64,000 nt of DNA from Mytilisepta virgata (GCA_028015205.1 CM051512.1:11096255-11160254); one strand, 5' to 3'. Counted from the stretch's first letter, positions 19,311-31,321 are shown. The notes: generated by a model from the letters alone, not told the origin. Numbers and translations: made by a program.

Positions 19311-20360
19311 TGATCATTACACGAGAACTCGAAGTGCAATTTCCCTTTTTAAGTTAATATGCTATATATATAACCACCCAAGATACCAATGAATAAAGTT
19401 TAATGGCATAATTTATAGACCTTAATATACAATGCTGATACCATGTCTTTGAATACAGAATTTATTTGGATGTAGGCTTAGAAACTGGGGAAAAGACGAG
19501 CTACTATACAAATGAGGAGTATTGTTTGTATTTAATATGAAACGAGATAGAAAACAGCATAAAATAAAGTCAATTACATATTTTTTTTTCTAATTTGAAA
19601 TGTTCTGTTGTCAATCGTCGTCACGCGAGTTTCTAGTAAATGGTCGGGGCTTAGTAGTTTATTTGGTCACTGACATAATAACACTAAAATTATTCAGCCG
19701 ACTTTAAATAAGATCCGTAAATTACGTGATTTGATATTTTGTTCCAGAGTTTTTGATTTTATCCATTAAATATGTGGAAAATGGGGGCGGGGGGTGTCAA
19801 ATTGCTTTAGCTGTTTCTAACTAAGGACGGGCATATATGCGCTCGGGCACAGCTGTTTATTTAGCCCAAACATTAATTTTTTTTATTTTTTTTTTTTAAA
19901 TGTTTAACCAATTAGCTCAAATGTGCATCCAGTGTTCAATGGCCTAGGAACTTACCAAGGAATTCCTTCTTCTTAAATTTGATGAAATATTCTGCAAACA
20001 TGAAAAATATTACATTTATTACTCACTATTAAAAATTATTTTTTTTCAATGAAAGTTATTTAACAGATATTATGCCAAATAAATTTAATTACTAGATTTT
20101 CATCCACCATTGGAAATTAAAATGGGGCGGGTCGGAGGATTTTATTTTTTATCTTATTATTAGATTGAAGAAATTGGTTAATTTCAAACAACCTTAATTA
20201 TCATTTAAACTTCCTTCATTGGGTTTACCATTGCAGACATGAAAGATGTGCAGTTAAAACTGTAAAACTTTATACAGACTAAAATCGGACATACAATCTC
20301 TGGACATTATGACTTTTTAAAAAATAAATTAAATGTAGCTATTCAATCTACCAGAGATAT
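19311..20360 (-). other. HECT-gene intron, no further feature seen
   Basis: AT-rich sequence with T-runs near 19880 and 20040; no exon with good splice sites was found. Confidence 0.4.
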
Positions 20361-20365
20361 TTATA

Positions 20366-21700
20366 CCCCCCGAAAACGAAGTTTTGGGGGGTATATAGGT
20401 TTCAGTCTGTCCGTCTGTCCGTCTGTCCGAATCTCGTGTACATGCTTTGTGTTATCAATTCCAGTTACAGCTTATTCGGACCTGTTTACCGCTACGATTT
20501 TAGCGTTATCACTACGATTTTCAGACCCCAAAATTACGCCTTCCGCCCTCTTAAACGTTTTTCTACGTCAACTTAGTAAAACTGTGAAAAAAGAAAAACG
20601 CAAAGTTCGCTCGGAACCTTTCGCGACATGTCGATATGCCCAGGCATAAAGTTAAAGGACGCTCGAATGAACGTTGACTTATCCTCACGGCGCTTTGACT
20701 GATGGTAGAACTTTCGTCTTTGCAAACACCCATAAGATTTGGACTCGGCATCATTTAATGACGGCATGATGAAGCCAGTAAAAAACATGCCAGCGAAACG
20801 TGAATACACTGATCTTTGGAAATTCCTTCAATCTTCATCAAAAGGCGAAACCTTTATATTATGTATGTCAGTCTCACAAATATTTCCATGTGCTCACGGA
20901 GGTAAATTTTACTGGTGAAGTCTCACAAATTTGGAAAAGTGCCGAAAATCGGAAGAGGACAAAACGAGGGCGGCTGATGATGTGCACAATCATAGCTCAA
21001 AATTAATTCCCATTTAGTACAGCTCCGCTCTTTACAATTTGCATTAAGGAAATGTTTCCAGATTAATAACTTGCTGCAGGTATGTAGATCATTTTATCAA
21101 CTATCAACATAAAAACTTTCTCACAGAGAAGTAAGATTTCATTAGGATAAATGAAACTTGTCCCAGCTTGTCTTTCACTCTCTCTCTTAATTCCCTCTAT
21201 TATGGTCTGGGTGATGGGAAGGGGGGTAAAAATGCGTATTTTCTAGGGGTCACTAAGTTTGGACTTAGTTTTTTTTCCAGTATTTTTTTCAGCTAATGTC
21301 TCCCCCCCCCGCTCCCCCGTTTAAGAACTTTGACTTATCCTAACGGCACTTCGACTGATGGTAGAGCAAACGCCCATAGATTTAGATTTTGACTCAGCAT
21401 GTTTTATTGGTGATCTACATACCTGCAGCAAGTCGTTAAGATTTTCTATCATCATTTTTTATTTTGAACTTGCTCATTTTCCAACAATATTCTATATGAA
21501 GAGTACCCATTTTGTGTAATCAACTCCTTTTACAGCTTTAAATCAATGGTCTGAAACTTTGCAGGGTGTTTCATCTACTCCTCTTACAGCTTTTACTTTC
21601 TAAAGTGCAGAGGGCTCAACAGATGCATTAAGGACAGATTATGTGGACAGGTTTACAAAGCAGTTGGCGCGGGGGGTATTTGTGGCTCACTAGACCACAG
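20366..21700 (+). repeat. Dispersed repeat opening with a CCCCCCGAAAAC hairpin
   Basis: CCCCCCGAAAAC / GTTTTGGGGGG (20366-20392) forms a hairpin followed by GTCTGTCCGTCTGTCCGTCTG. Two related internal segments begin TTGACTTATCCTCACGGCGC (about 20676) and TTGACTTATCCTAACGGCAC (about 21332). TTGCTGCAGGTATGTAGATC (about 21072) recurs inverted near 21411. Near 21670 a GGGGGGTATTTGTGGC tail follows. Confidence 0.55.
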
Positions 21701-22188
21701 TAACTCTAGTTATAGACAATTTCTGGTATAAAAATTCCATGCCCAAAATTGTATTCCTATAGTATGGGAGTTTGCCGATTTTCAAATTCCTCACTAGAAG
21801 AATGACAATTTTTTCTTCATCACTCAATTATATCTATGCATTACGATTACAATAAATGTGTATATGAAGATCAAACTTATTAGATGATGATCTTTTTTAT
21901 GTTCTTATAGTCTGTTCTATGGAAGACATAAGCTATAGTTGCTTTCTCTGATGGTTATCGTATAAATTTACTTCATTTGTAGTGTACATAGATAAAAAGA
22001 TAAAAACATGATGTTAGGAATGAAATTTACAATTTATTAATTCTAATATAGAAAGTCATTTTTGTGTGTCTGATAATAACGGTTATTGAATTGACTGGCA
22101 CTCTGCTGCTGTCCCCATAATTGTATGCTAGAAACGTTTACATACTAGAGACAAGAAAAAAAAGTTAAAATCAATTTTAAATCATTAC

Positions 22189-22260
22189 CACAGCACGTAT
22201 AAAATTAGAGGCACCAATAGCCGCATTTCGTCTTGGTCTTCTATTATTTACCATGTTTTG
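22189..22260 (-). CDS. HECT ligase linker exon (72 bp, basic)
   Basis: Acceptor TATTTTTTTGTCAG, donor GCTGTG/GTAATG. Phase 0 at both ends, 24 codons reading QNMVNNRRPRRNAAIGAS then NFIRAV. The RRPRRNA core matches the RRRRDA or RRQRNA core of the exons at 22854-25283, so it belongs to the same duplicated exon family. Confidence 0.5.
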
Positions 22261-22379
22261 CTGACAAAAAAATATAAGAAGAAGATATATTTTATACATA
22301 CATGACATATGCAGTATTTTAAACATTTATTATCATTGTGAATTATTAGGGTGTCATTTAAAAATGTTTAATACTTTTT

Positions 22380-22690
22380 AACCCACCTGACCTAAAAGTT
22401 CATGTGAGATTTTGCCATCACTTGTCTCCGACGTTAATCTTTGCTTTTAAACATTTTTTTCCTCTGAAACCACTTTGCCAATTTAAACCAAACTTGGCAG
22501 CAATAATCCTTTGGTGTTCCTCTTTCAAATTTGTGTCTAATGACTCTGTCCGCATCCAAGAAAATTTCTTATTGTTTGAATCAACTTGGCCCATTTAAAC
22601 AAGAATTTGGCATCAATAGTTCTTTGGTGGTTCTCCCCTTACAGAATTGTGTCCGATGACCTGGTGCGATAAAAATATATGTAAATTTTA
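22380..22690 (+). repeat. Decayed CACCTG-family element
   Basis: AACCCACCTGACCTAAAAGTTCATGTGAG opens it; CTCTGAAACCACTTTGCCAATTT and GTGTCCGATGACCTGG are recognisable internal pieces. Confidence 0.5.
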
Positions 22691-22853
22691 ATAAAAGTAA
22701 AATTTATGTATCTGTGTTTTGAAAAGCAAGTGTATTAAATTCTCACTTACCAAATGCTAAGGTACATAGAGTCTGAAGTAAACCTGACACTAAAAAAATG
22801 TATTTTAAGAATCTTATTCTGAGTAATTAACATATGCTTCAACATGAACTCAC

Positions 22854-22925
22854 CCGTGGCGATGGCCGTTGCAAAGATAGGGCATTTCTCTGTCGCCTAT
22901 GCGTTTGTTGTTGTAGAGGAACTAT
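22854..22925 (-). CDS. HECT ligase linker exon of the TVPxQQ family (72 bp)
   Basis: Acceptor TGATCATTTCAG, donor CCACGG/GTGAGTTC. Phase 0, 24 codons: IVPLQQQTHRRQRNALSLQR then PSPR. It is the most 3' clear member of the duplicated exon family in transcript order and is open throughout. Confidence 0.6.
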
Positions 22926-23019
22926 CTGAAATGATCAGTACAACTTAATGCTCATTGTAAATGACTGTATCAAGTAAATCCACTCATGTATATTGAACAT
23001 TTTGTAAGTAAAATTAAGA

Positions 23020-23765
23020 AAGCATACCACCCCTGCGATCGGTAACCCAGATGCGTCCATTGGCATCGTCGTATGCTGTCATCAACTTTTAACATTTTCA
23101 TCAACTCCTCTGAAACTAAGCCAAATTAAACCAAACTTTAGTTGAATGCTCAATGGATGGTCCTTTTTAAAAACTATGTTAGGTTTTCAGGGCGCCATCC
23201 ATGGCCTTACTTTGTTTAACATGGGACCCTATTGGAAAATCATATAAATTTCTTGTCTGGAACTGCTGAGTCAATTTGAACTAAACTTTACAAAAATGGT
23301 CCTCAAGTAGTTCTCTTTTAGAATTGTGTCCGATGACCTAGTCTGCCATCCAAGATGGCCACCATAGCCGAATATAGTTAAACATAGGACCCAGTGGGAA
23401 ATTCATTAAAATTTCTTCTTGCCTGAAAACATTTAGCCAATTTGAATTAAACTTTCCGGCAATGGTCCTTAGATGGCCCTCTTTCAAAATTATGTCTCAT
23501 GACCGGTCCGTAATACAAGATGCCTACCATAGGTGAACTTAGTATAACATAGAACCTGATGGTAAAATAACTAAAATTTCTTATTGTCTGGAACCATTAG
23601 CTCAATTTAAACTAAACCTGGCAGCAGTGATCCTTAGGTAGTGGTCTCTCAGAATTATGTCAGATGACTTGTCCGCAATCCAAGATTGCTGCCATAACCA
23701 AACTTAGTTTAACATAGGGCCCTATTGGAAATTACTAAAAGAACTTCTTGTTTGCCTTGCAAGGA
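23020..23765 (+). repeat. Tandem units of the AGCTCACCTG-family interior
   Basis: Repeating strings about 180 bp apart: GTGTCCGATGACCTAGTCTG, ATCCAAGATGGCC(A)CC, TTAGTTTAACATAGGGCCC, TTCTTGTCTGGAAC. The terminal CACCTG hairpin is not clear. Confidence 0.6.
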
Positions 23766-24225
23766 ATATTTGATAAAATATATGATTTCATTTCAACTCT
23801 TAAGACTCACTTAATACATTGTTATTCATAAAAATTAAATTTAAGTACCCATTTAGTGCTTTGATTTGCATAAAAAACCATTGTGTTACCAATCGCGTGT
23901 TTACAGGGGTGAATACAATAGACAGATATTTTTATTTGGTTTGTAAGAAACATTTTTGTTTGCAGAAAAAGCTAAACTATAGACTTCCAAATTTGTATTT
24001 CACCAACATTGACATTTTTAGTGTACACCTGACACCTGATATTTTCAAGTATTTTCATTGACCTAATAATTTTAAAAAATTAAAATTTGCCATTGTTCCA
24101 TACAAGTTCAAAATTGGATGAAGTAGATATCTAGCGACGGCTTTCAGAAAAGTAGGATTATATCCCAATAGTGATGTTGTCATGGCGACAGTGAACGGTG
24201 GCAAATAATAAAAACATGCACTCAC

Positions 24226-24310
24226 TGGAGGCGATGACCGTGGCAAAGATGGTGCTGGAGGTTCGGGCATCTCTCCGACGCCTAAGCACTTCTTCTTGTA
24301 CTGGAACTGT
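24226..24310 (-). pseudogene. HECT ligase linker exon copy with a 17-bp deletion
   Basis: Acceptor CTTCATTTCAG and donor TCCA/GTGAGTGC are intact, and it opens TVPVQEEVLRRRRDAR like its sisters. It is 85 bp, not 102 as the closest copy (25182-25283), so it is not a multiple of three. Using it would shift the frame of everything downstream; it must be skipped, or the transcript is dead. Confidence 0.5.
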
Positions 24311-24720
24311 CTGAAATGAAGTTTCAAAGGATCAAAGTTTCAAAGGATCAGTAAAACTTTTAAAATGGTTAATGCAAATGACTGCATCAAGTAAATCTGC
24401 TCATATTAATTGAAAATCTCGTAATTAAAGTTTGAGAAATCAAGAGGGTTGGCTGCCATAAACAATGAATGGTAGAAAATGCTATAAAAAACTATACTTT
24501 AGACGTCAAAGTTAGTAATTCACTAACATCAACATTTTTAGTGTATATTTCAGCATATTTTCACTTTAGTAAGGCAAAGAAGAAAAATTGCTACTGTTCC
24601 ATACATATTCAAGCTTGGATGAAGTAGATAGTTAAGTTTCAGAAAATCGGAATTAAATCCTAATACTGCTGATGTCATGGCGACAGTGACAGGTGGCGAA
24701 TAGCAAAAACATATACTCAC

Positions 24721-24792
24721 TAGAGGCAATGACCGTGTCAAAGATTGGGCATCTGTCTGTCGTCTATGCGTTTCTTGTTGTCCTGGAACTGT
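24721..24792 (-). CDS. HECT ligase linker exon of the TVPxQQ family (72 bp)
   Basis: Acceptor ACTTCATTTCAG, donor CCTCTA/GTGAGTAT. Phase 0, open: TVPGQQETHRRQTDAQSLTR then SLPL. Same length as the copy at 22854. Confidence 0.6.
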
Positions 24793-25181
24793 CTGAAATG
24801 AAGTTTTAAAGATTAGTACAACTCAAAGCTTGTTCCAAACTACTGCATCAAATAATAAATAAATCCGCTGATATAAATTGAACATTTTGTAAGTTAAACT
24901 TAAGAATTAAAAAGTTTTGGTCTGTCATAGACATTTAACCGCAAAGCTATTCTATAGACCATGTGCGCATTTCATCAACATAAAATTTTCAGTTTACACT
25001 TTACTTTAGGCAACTTTCTTCTACCTTATAAGGCAAAAAACAAACTTGCTTTTGTTCAATTCAAGTTCAATATCAAACTTGGATGAAGTAGATATCTAGC
25101 TACGGCTTTCAGAAAAGTAGGATTATATCCCAATATCATGGCGACAGTGAACGGTGACCAATAGTAAAAACATGTACTCAC

Positions 25182-25283
25182 TGGAGGCGATGACCGTGGC
25201 AAAGATGGAGATGGAGGTGATAACCGCGGCAAGGTTCGGGCATCTCTCCGACGCCTACGCACGTCTTGTTGTCGTGGAACTGT
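25182..25283 (-). CDS. HECT ligase linker exon of the TVPxQQ family (102 bp)
   Basis: Acceptor CTTTATTATAG, donor CCTCCA/GTGAGTAC. Phase 0, 34 codons: TVPRQQDVRRRRRDART, then LPRLSPPSPSLPRSSPP. The longer form comes from an internal repeat (PRLSPPSPS / PRSSPP). Basic and proline-rich, probably disordered. Confidence 0.6.
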
Positions 25284-25387
25284 CTATAATAAAGTTTTAA
25301 AGGATAATTACAATTTAAGTTAATAAGTAAATAATTGGTCTGTCCAAAGCACTTAACACATTGTACTTTCAACATTAAAATAATTTT

Positions 25388-25602
25388 TAGCTCACCTGAC
25401 CTAAACCACTGAGGCAATTGAGGCCAAACTTTTGGACTTGATTTAGTTTGTGAGTGAGTCGGCAGAGTTAACACATCGATAAACTCCTACAAAATTTGAT
25501 TTAATCCTATAATATGCTAACCTAGATTCCTTATCATTATGGTTAAATATTCAGCTTTTAACTAGGTGAGCGATGACAGGATCCTGGGAGCTTCTGGGTT
25601 TT
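25388..25602 (+). repeat. Short AGCTCACCTG-family element
   Basis: AGCTCACCTGACCTAAACCAC at the start, AACTAGGTGAGCGATGACAGG at the end; only about 215 bp. Confidence 0.6.
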
Positions 25603-25845
25603 GAAAGATGGACGCTACTATCAATAGAAAATAAAAATATTTAAAATGAAAACCATGTGTATTGACAATACTTTACAAGGGAGCTTTAATGAAATAGATG
25701 TTGCATTATTTAGATAAGAGATGGAATTAAATGCACTGAATTTTGCTCTCGCCCATTGTTTTTTATGGGGTGTTTAAATCCATGTCACAAGCATTTATTT
25801 GTTATTTTAAATGGCAATTCAATTTCATAAAGTATCTTAATTTAC

Positions 25846-25956
25846 TCTTGTTGCTACGACCATATCTCTCTCCAATGGGGCTTCTGTGTTGTCTCCAGTG
25901 GTTTGTCTTCTATCACGATTGGCTGTTCTTGATAGTTGTGGAATACTGTGTACAGC
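25846..25956 (-). CDS. HECT ligase linker exon (111 bp)
   Basis: Acceptor TATTTTTTGTAG, donor ACAAGA/GTAAATT. Phase 0 at both ends, 37 codons: AVHSIPQLSRTANRDRRQTT then GDNTEAPLERDMVVATR. It looks like a diverged relative of the TVPxQQ exons (S-I-P-Q-L..R-R-Q). An alternative open frame on the same strand is slightly longer but does not respect the splice phases. Confidence 0.5.
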
Positions 25957-26228
25957 CTACAAAAAATATTCATTCTTATAACTGTGAACGCACGATATGC
26001 GAAATATCTGTTCCTTCGTACACTCAACATCTTTTCATGGATCTTGACCATGGAAAGTTATATGAAGTAGTCCATCGGTACTAAGAATATAAGTCATCAC
26101 GAGGATTATAATTTAACATCAGGTTGATTAGTGAACAACCTTCATAATTAAGCTCCAATACTGTGGATTTATAGAAAATAATCCACAGTAAGAACAACTA
26201 GAAATTGGTGCCATCAGAAACGATGTCA

Positions 26229-27409
26229 ATCCCCGCACTGCACAAATCAAAAGACAATTAACAGTGAAAAATAAGCAATTTAACAATTTCGGTCTAAAAA
26301 TTGGAACCCTGAATCAAATTTCAAAATTGAAAACCTTATTGCACATCTACACACAGTCAAGAACAATATTATACACAAATAAAACCAGAGACAAAGCAAA
26401 ATTAGCAATTTAACCATTTTCGATCCCAAAATTTGATCCCTTAAAATATTTTCAAAATTAAAAACCTTTTCGCATATCTACAGAAAATAAAGAACAATAT
26501 TATATATATACAAATAAATTTGTTAAATCTAAATGAAAAATGAAAGAGGAGTTTAAGGCACAAGCTTAAATTAACTATTTACGAAATACAACCCTTGTGG
26601 CCTCAAGTTGTCAAAATCAAAATTTTAAAACCTTATTGCGCATCTACATACAATATTTGACAATATTGTATAGAAATTAAAAGCATAAAATAAAGAATTA
26701 ATCAGCAGTTTAGTTTAAATTTCCAGTTTTCGAAATTCGACCCCTGTGGGCCCCTATTTTTGAAAATCAAACTTCTAAAACTTATTGCATATCGACATAT
26801 AGTATGTGAAAATATGGTATAGAAATTAAATGCATGACGTGAAAAATGAATGAGGAGTTTAGGTCACAAGCTAAAATTCCAATTTTCGAAATTCGATCCC
26901 TGTAGGCCCAAATTTTTAAAACTCAAAATTCAAAAACCTTATTCCGTATCAACATACAGTATGTGACAATACTGTTTAGAAATTAAAGCATAAAACGAAA
27001 AATGTATGAGGAGTTTAGGTCACAAGCTTAAATTTCCAATTTTTTAAGTTCGACCCATGTGGACCCCAATTTTTAAAAATCAAAATTCGAAAACCTTATT
27101 GCGCATCTAGATACAGTATGTGCTATACTGTATAGAAATTAAAAGCATAAAATGAGAAATGATTGAGGAGTTTAGGTCACAAGTTTAAATTTCCAATTTT
27201 CGAAATTCGACCGCTATGGGCCCGTTTTTTTTGAAAATCAAAATTCTAAAACCTTATTGCGCATCTACATACAGTTTGTGACAACATTGTATAGAAGTTA
27301 AATGCATGAAGTTAAAATTGAGCGAGGAGTTCTGAAGACAAGATTATCTAACGGACGGACAGACGGACCGATTACAAATATCCCCGAACTTCATTCGAAG
27401 TGCGGGGAT
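26229..27409 (+). mobile_element. Element with ATCCCCGCACT terminal inverted repeats and about seven tandem units
   Basis: ATCCCCGCACT at 26229-26239 matches AGTGCGGGGAT at 27399-27409 inverted. Between them a unit of about 150 bp repeats, with AATTTCCAATTTTCGAAATTCGACCC, CTTATTGCGCATCTACATACAG and TGAGGAGTTTAGGTCACAAG. The right end also has GGACGGACAGACGGACCG. No coding capacity: a non-autonomous element. Confidence 0.7.
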
Positions 27410-27417
27410 AATAATAA

Positions 27418-27625
27418 TTATGAAAGGCCGTTCATGAAAAAAAACGACATAAACTAACGCGTTAAAATTTTAAAGTGATAAAATATGAATTAACGCGATA
27501 AAAGAGAAGATAGTGAACAGAAATTTAAAAAGGGATTAATATTTATCGCGTCATATAGTTAGATTTACGCGATAAAACTTACATATACACAATAGAAATA
27601 ATAAAGCTATATTTAACGCGTTAAA
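27418..27625. repeat. Sequence with scattered AACGCG(T/A)TAA palindromes, start TATGAAAGGCCGTT
   Basis: TATGAAAGGCCGTTCATG opens it, followed by TAACGCGTTAAAATTTT, then several (A/T)CGCG motifs spaced irregularly. The reverse complement of the same opening closes the block at 42530-42668. Confidence 0.6.
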
Positions 27626-27684
27626 TCAATGTATAATAGACTGACGTCACAAGAATGGTTTAATCACTGTAATAGTACCTTTTT

Positions 27685-29280
27685 AGCTCACCTGACCCAA
27701 AGGGTCAAGTGACCTTTTCTCATCACTTGGCGTCCGTCGTCCGTTAAAAAATGTGTCCGATGACCCCGCCTACCAACCAACATGGCCAGAAATAGAACAT
27801 AAGGTTTTTGCAGTTTTTGTCTTATATCTCAAAAACTAAAGCATTTAGAGCAAAACTGACACGTGGTAAAAATGTTCATCAGGTGAAGATCTATCTGCCA
27901 TGAAATTTTCAGACGAATCGGTCAACCCTTTATTGGGTTATTGCCCCTGAATTTTTATTTTAAGGAAATTTTGCAGTTTTAGGTTATTATCTTGAATATT
28001 ATTATAGATAAAGACAAACTGTAAAACAGCAAAAAAGTTCAACCAAGTAAGATCTACAAATAAGTCAACATGACCAAAATCATTGATTGACCCCTTATAG
28101 GAGTTTTTGCCCTTTAAAGACGGTGTCCGGCGTACACTTTCCTTTAAAGATCTTCTACTCTGAAACCACTGTGTCAATTGGGACCAAACTTTGGTGGAAT
28201 GGTCCTTAGGTGGCCCCCTTCCAAAATTATGTCTGGCATCCCCGACTTCCAACCGACCTTGTTACTAAAAATAGAAAAAAGGGGGGATGAATTAAAAAAA
28301 TCTTCTATGAAGCTACAAGGCCAATTGGAACCAAACTTGACAGTAATGGTCCTTAGGAGGTTCTCTTTGAGAATTATGTCCGATGACCCGGACTGTTAAC
28401 CAAGGTGGCCGCCACAGCCGAACTTAGTTCAGCATAGGGCCCTATGAGAAAATCCATTGAAAAATCTTCTTGTCTGAAAACCACTTGACGAGTTGGACCA
28501 AGACTTGGCAGCAATGGTCCTTATTTGGTCGTCTTTCAGAATTATGTCCAATGACCCGGACTGTCAACCAAGATGACCGCCACAACCGATCTTAGTTAAC
28601 ATGGGACCCCATGGAAAATCTTCTTGTCTGAAACCACTTGACCAATTGGAACCAGAATTGGCAGCAATGGTCCTCAGGGGGTCCTCTTTGAGAAATGTGT
28701 CCGATTTTGTGGACTTTGAACCAAGATGGCCGCCACAGTCGAACTTAGTTTAACATAGGGTCCTATGGAAAAATTCAATCTGCTTGTCTGAAACCAATTG
28801 ACCAGTTGGAACCAGACTTGGCAGCAATGGTCCTTAGGAGGTCCTCTTTTAAAAATATGTCTGATGACCTGGACTGACAACCAAAATGGCCGCCACAACC
28901 GAACTTAGTTTAACATTGGACCCTTCGGAAAATTCATTGAAAAATCTTCTTATCTGAAACCACTTTACCAATTGGAACCAGACTTGGCAGCAATGATCCT
29001 TAGGAGGTCCCCTTTCAGAAATATGTCCGATCACCCGGATTGTCAACCAAGATGGCCGCCAAAGCCGAATTTAGTTTAATATAGGACCCTATGGGAAAAT
29101 TCATTTCAAAATCTTATTGTCTGAAACCACTTAGCCATTTGGAACAAGACTTAGCAGTAATGGTGCTTAGATGGTTCTCTTTTAGAAATGTGTCTATTGA
29201 CCTGGACTGTCAACTGGCTGCCACCGTCAAAATTAGTTTAACATAGAACTCTATAGAAAAACCATCCAAATTGACTGCTA
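27685..29280 (+). repeat. Long AGCTCACCTG-family element with tandem units
   Basis: It opens AGCTCACCTGACCCAAAGGG and TTCTCATCACTTGGCG, then the 8221-type first part (TTTAAGGAAATTTTGCAG, GACAAACTGTAAA), then from 28330 about five units of 180-190 bp with GATGACCCGGACTG, CAACCAAGATGGCCGCC, TTGACCAATTGGAACCAG. Several short frames in it are repeat shadows. Confidence 0.75.
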
Positions 29281-30050
29281 CAATTACATTTGGTTGACTT
29301 ATGTGAAAAGTGTGAAACAACAAATTCGAAAGTCTATGAAACAACTATTTTTCCTCCAACCACAAAATTGCAATCCACGAATAAAAGTATGTCCACAATA
29401 TTAGGGGAATCTGGAACCCTATTGATTTTCAAGGTGAAAGGTCACAGGGTAAATTTTAATTTATTCCCCATTGTGAACACACTACCTCTTAAATGCAGGT
29501 TGACCAAACTTGGCAATACTTAGTCCCTTGAAAAATCTGGAACCCTATTGATTTTCATGGTTAAAGTGAAGAGGTAATTTTACATTCCCCCCATCACCCT
29601 TGTGAACACACTGGAAACAGTTCACTCTTTTGTGGATTTTGACAAAACTTTGTACATGCTTGGTTTTAAAGAAAATCTGAAAAACCTACTGATTTTCAGT
29701 GTCAAGGTCAAAAGGTCAATTTCTGATTTTTTTTTCTCCATAACACTCTTGTGATCAATATAGAATCAACATTCTTCTGTTGTTATTAACCAACAACACA
29801 TATAGTTCTTAGAAAAATATTTAACCAAATTGATTTCCAAGGTCAATTTCAGGATCAAATATTTACACGGCGAGGGGATGCGTTGCCCTGGTTATTTTTT
29901 GAAGTGTTGGCGATGGACGGGCAGACAACGATATACCATAATATGTCTTAGACTGGCGTAGAAAAATATATGTTAGTGTCACGTTAAAAAAGTTGTATAA
30001 CCAGTACATGTATATATGTGTGTATATGCGGAGAGCCTTATTTGTTTTAC
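29281..30050. repeat. Tandem-like degenerate repeat with TGATTTTCAAGGTCAA strings
   Basis: GGAACCCTATTGATTTTCA occurs at about 29410 and 29540 and CCTACTGATTTTCAGTGTCAAGG near 29690, with GTGAACACACT copies. The end reads GATGGACGGGCAGACAACG. No exon seen. Confidence 0.4.
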
Positions 30051-30104
30051 CTGGTTTAAATTTGGATCCGGAAGGCTATCTGAGTCGCTATCTTCCTCAT
30101 TGTC
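30051..30104 (-). CDS. HECT ligase exon (54 bp, acidic)
   Basis: Acceptor TATATTTTATTCAG, donor AACCAG/GTAAAACA. Phase 0 at both ends: DNEEDSDSDSLPDPNLNQ. A Ser/Asp/Glu cluster of this sort is a typical casein kinase 2 site, which is inference only. Confidence 0.6.
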
Positions 30105-30677
30105 CTGAATAAAATATACACACAGCTGGTAAAGGGCAAATGTAATTTTATTCATTTAACTAAAAATTGTTTTTTATTAGATTGTATAAATAAATATATA
30201 GCTTTTCAATCTAACAACCATAGAATCCTTGCAAAAAGGTTCCTATGTGATTTGAAAGAAGAGTCTAATAAGGCTGAGTCAAATCTAATAAAATGTCTCA
30301 TCCCGCTTTTTAATAAATCTGACTGGCGCTCGTGGGACATCTAACATAACTCGATAAGTAGAAATTATCTGGTCTTCTGCGCACTAATATTCTTAAACAT
30401 CTGTCATGAGTCGCAATATTGTTTGTTTTTGGATTGACTGGAAGTCTTCTTGATAATTTTGGGTCAAGCTTAAAAATTGACGTTTCTGATAAGTTTGGGT
30501 CAAGTTGAAGTTGAACAACACGACAATGCCTTTATCTTGTGTTTGCTGATTGAGTAATCTTTTATATCAGTATAGAAACGTTTTTCCTAACAGTTTCAAA
30601 ATTTTTTCCCTATTCCTTAATTTTTCACACTTGGTATTTACAGAATGCAATGCTCATATCTAATCTTTAGTGCTTAC

Positions 30678-30901
30678 CATAACAATAGCTGATGTTGGTC
30701 TTACATAAAGCATTGATCTATTCAATTCGTGTCGAATTGCTTCGACACAATTCCCGTTAATTTCTCTGAAAGAAAAGCCATCCTCCCTAGAACACATAAG
30801 AAGCTGTACTTCTTTGCCTGCTAGGGCTACATATGCCTTAAAAATTTTTTCCAACAGCTTTTGTCTTGTTCCGGATCTTCTTACTTTAATTGTTTTTTTC
30901 C
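30678..30901 (-). CDS. HECT ligase N-terminal exon
   Basis: Acceptor TTACATTGAACAG (weak pyrimidine tract), donor GTTATG/GTAAGCAC. Two leading bases, then 74 codons ending in phase 0. It reads KVRRSGTRQKLLEKIFKAYV, then GKEVQLLMCSREDGFSF, EAIRHELNRSMLYV and RPTSAIVM. It should fold as a small alpha/beta unit, comparable in place to the N-terminal region before the linker in related HECT-only ligases. I do not recognise the fold. The first coding exon (38152-38252) leaves two bases while this exon brings two, so one more exon must lie between them. Confidence 0.6.
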
Positions 30902-31321
30902 CTGTTCAATGTAAAGCTTTTATAAATAAAAAAATACACCTCATTTTAATTTATCTACCGGTAATTTAATAAGACACACATTTGATCCAATACATTTAAT
31001 CAGCTATCTATTATGGTTATGAGGATAGAACCATCACAAGGTACAAGGTCAAAGGCAGTATCCCAGCTAGCCTAGAATAGAGGTCGCAGCACCCTTCCCC
31101 TTAATCAGTGTTCCCCTCTGCCCTTCAAATCATATAAATCAAAATATGCAGTTAAATGCATCGCTAACATAAGACAAATAGAAATAATAACCTTAAAGTA
31201 CATTTAAAGAGTGACAGTAACTGAAAACACTATTAAAAGGGCATTTAATGCTTCTCTTAAGGATATTTTTTACAAAGTGCCCTTTTTCCACACAAAAAAA
31301 AACCCTCGAAAGTGCCCTTTT

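Larger units (their letters stand above)
24055..25350. repeat. Tandem duplication of about 480-bp units, each with one coding exon
   Basis: The string TTGGATGAAGTAGATA recurs near 24115, 24614 and 25080, followed by TTTCAGAAAAGTAGGATT-like sequence, TATCCCAATA, and CATGGCGACAGTGA, then the exon donor GTGAGT. Exons and flanking intron were duplicated together. A more distant unit surrounds the exon at 22854. Confidence 0.75.

Noticed and set aside
28178..29046. Several frames of 65-74 codons on both strands
   Set aside because: By-products of the 180-190-bp tandem unit; they repeat once per unit.
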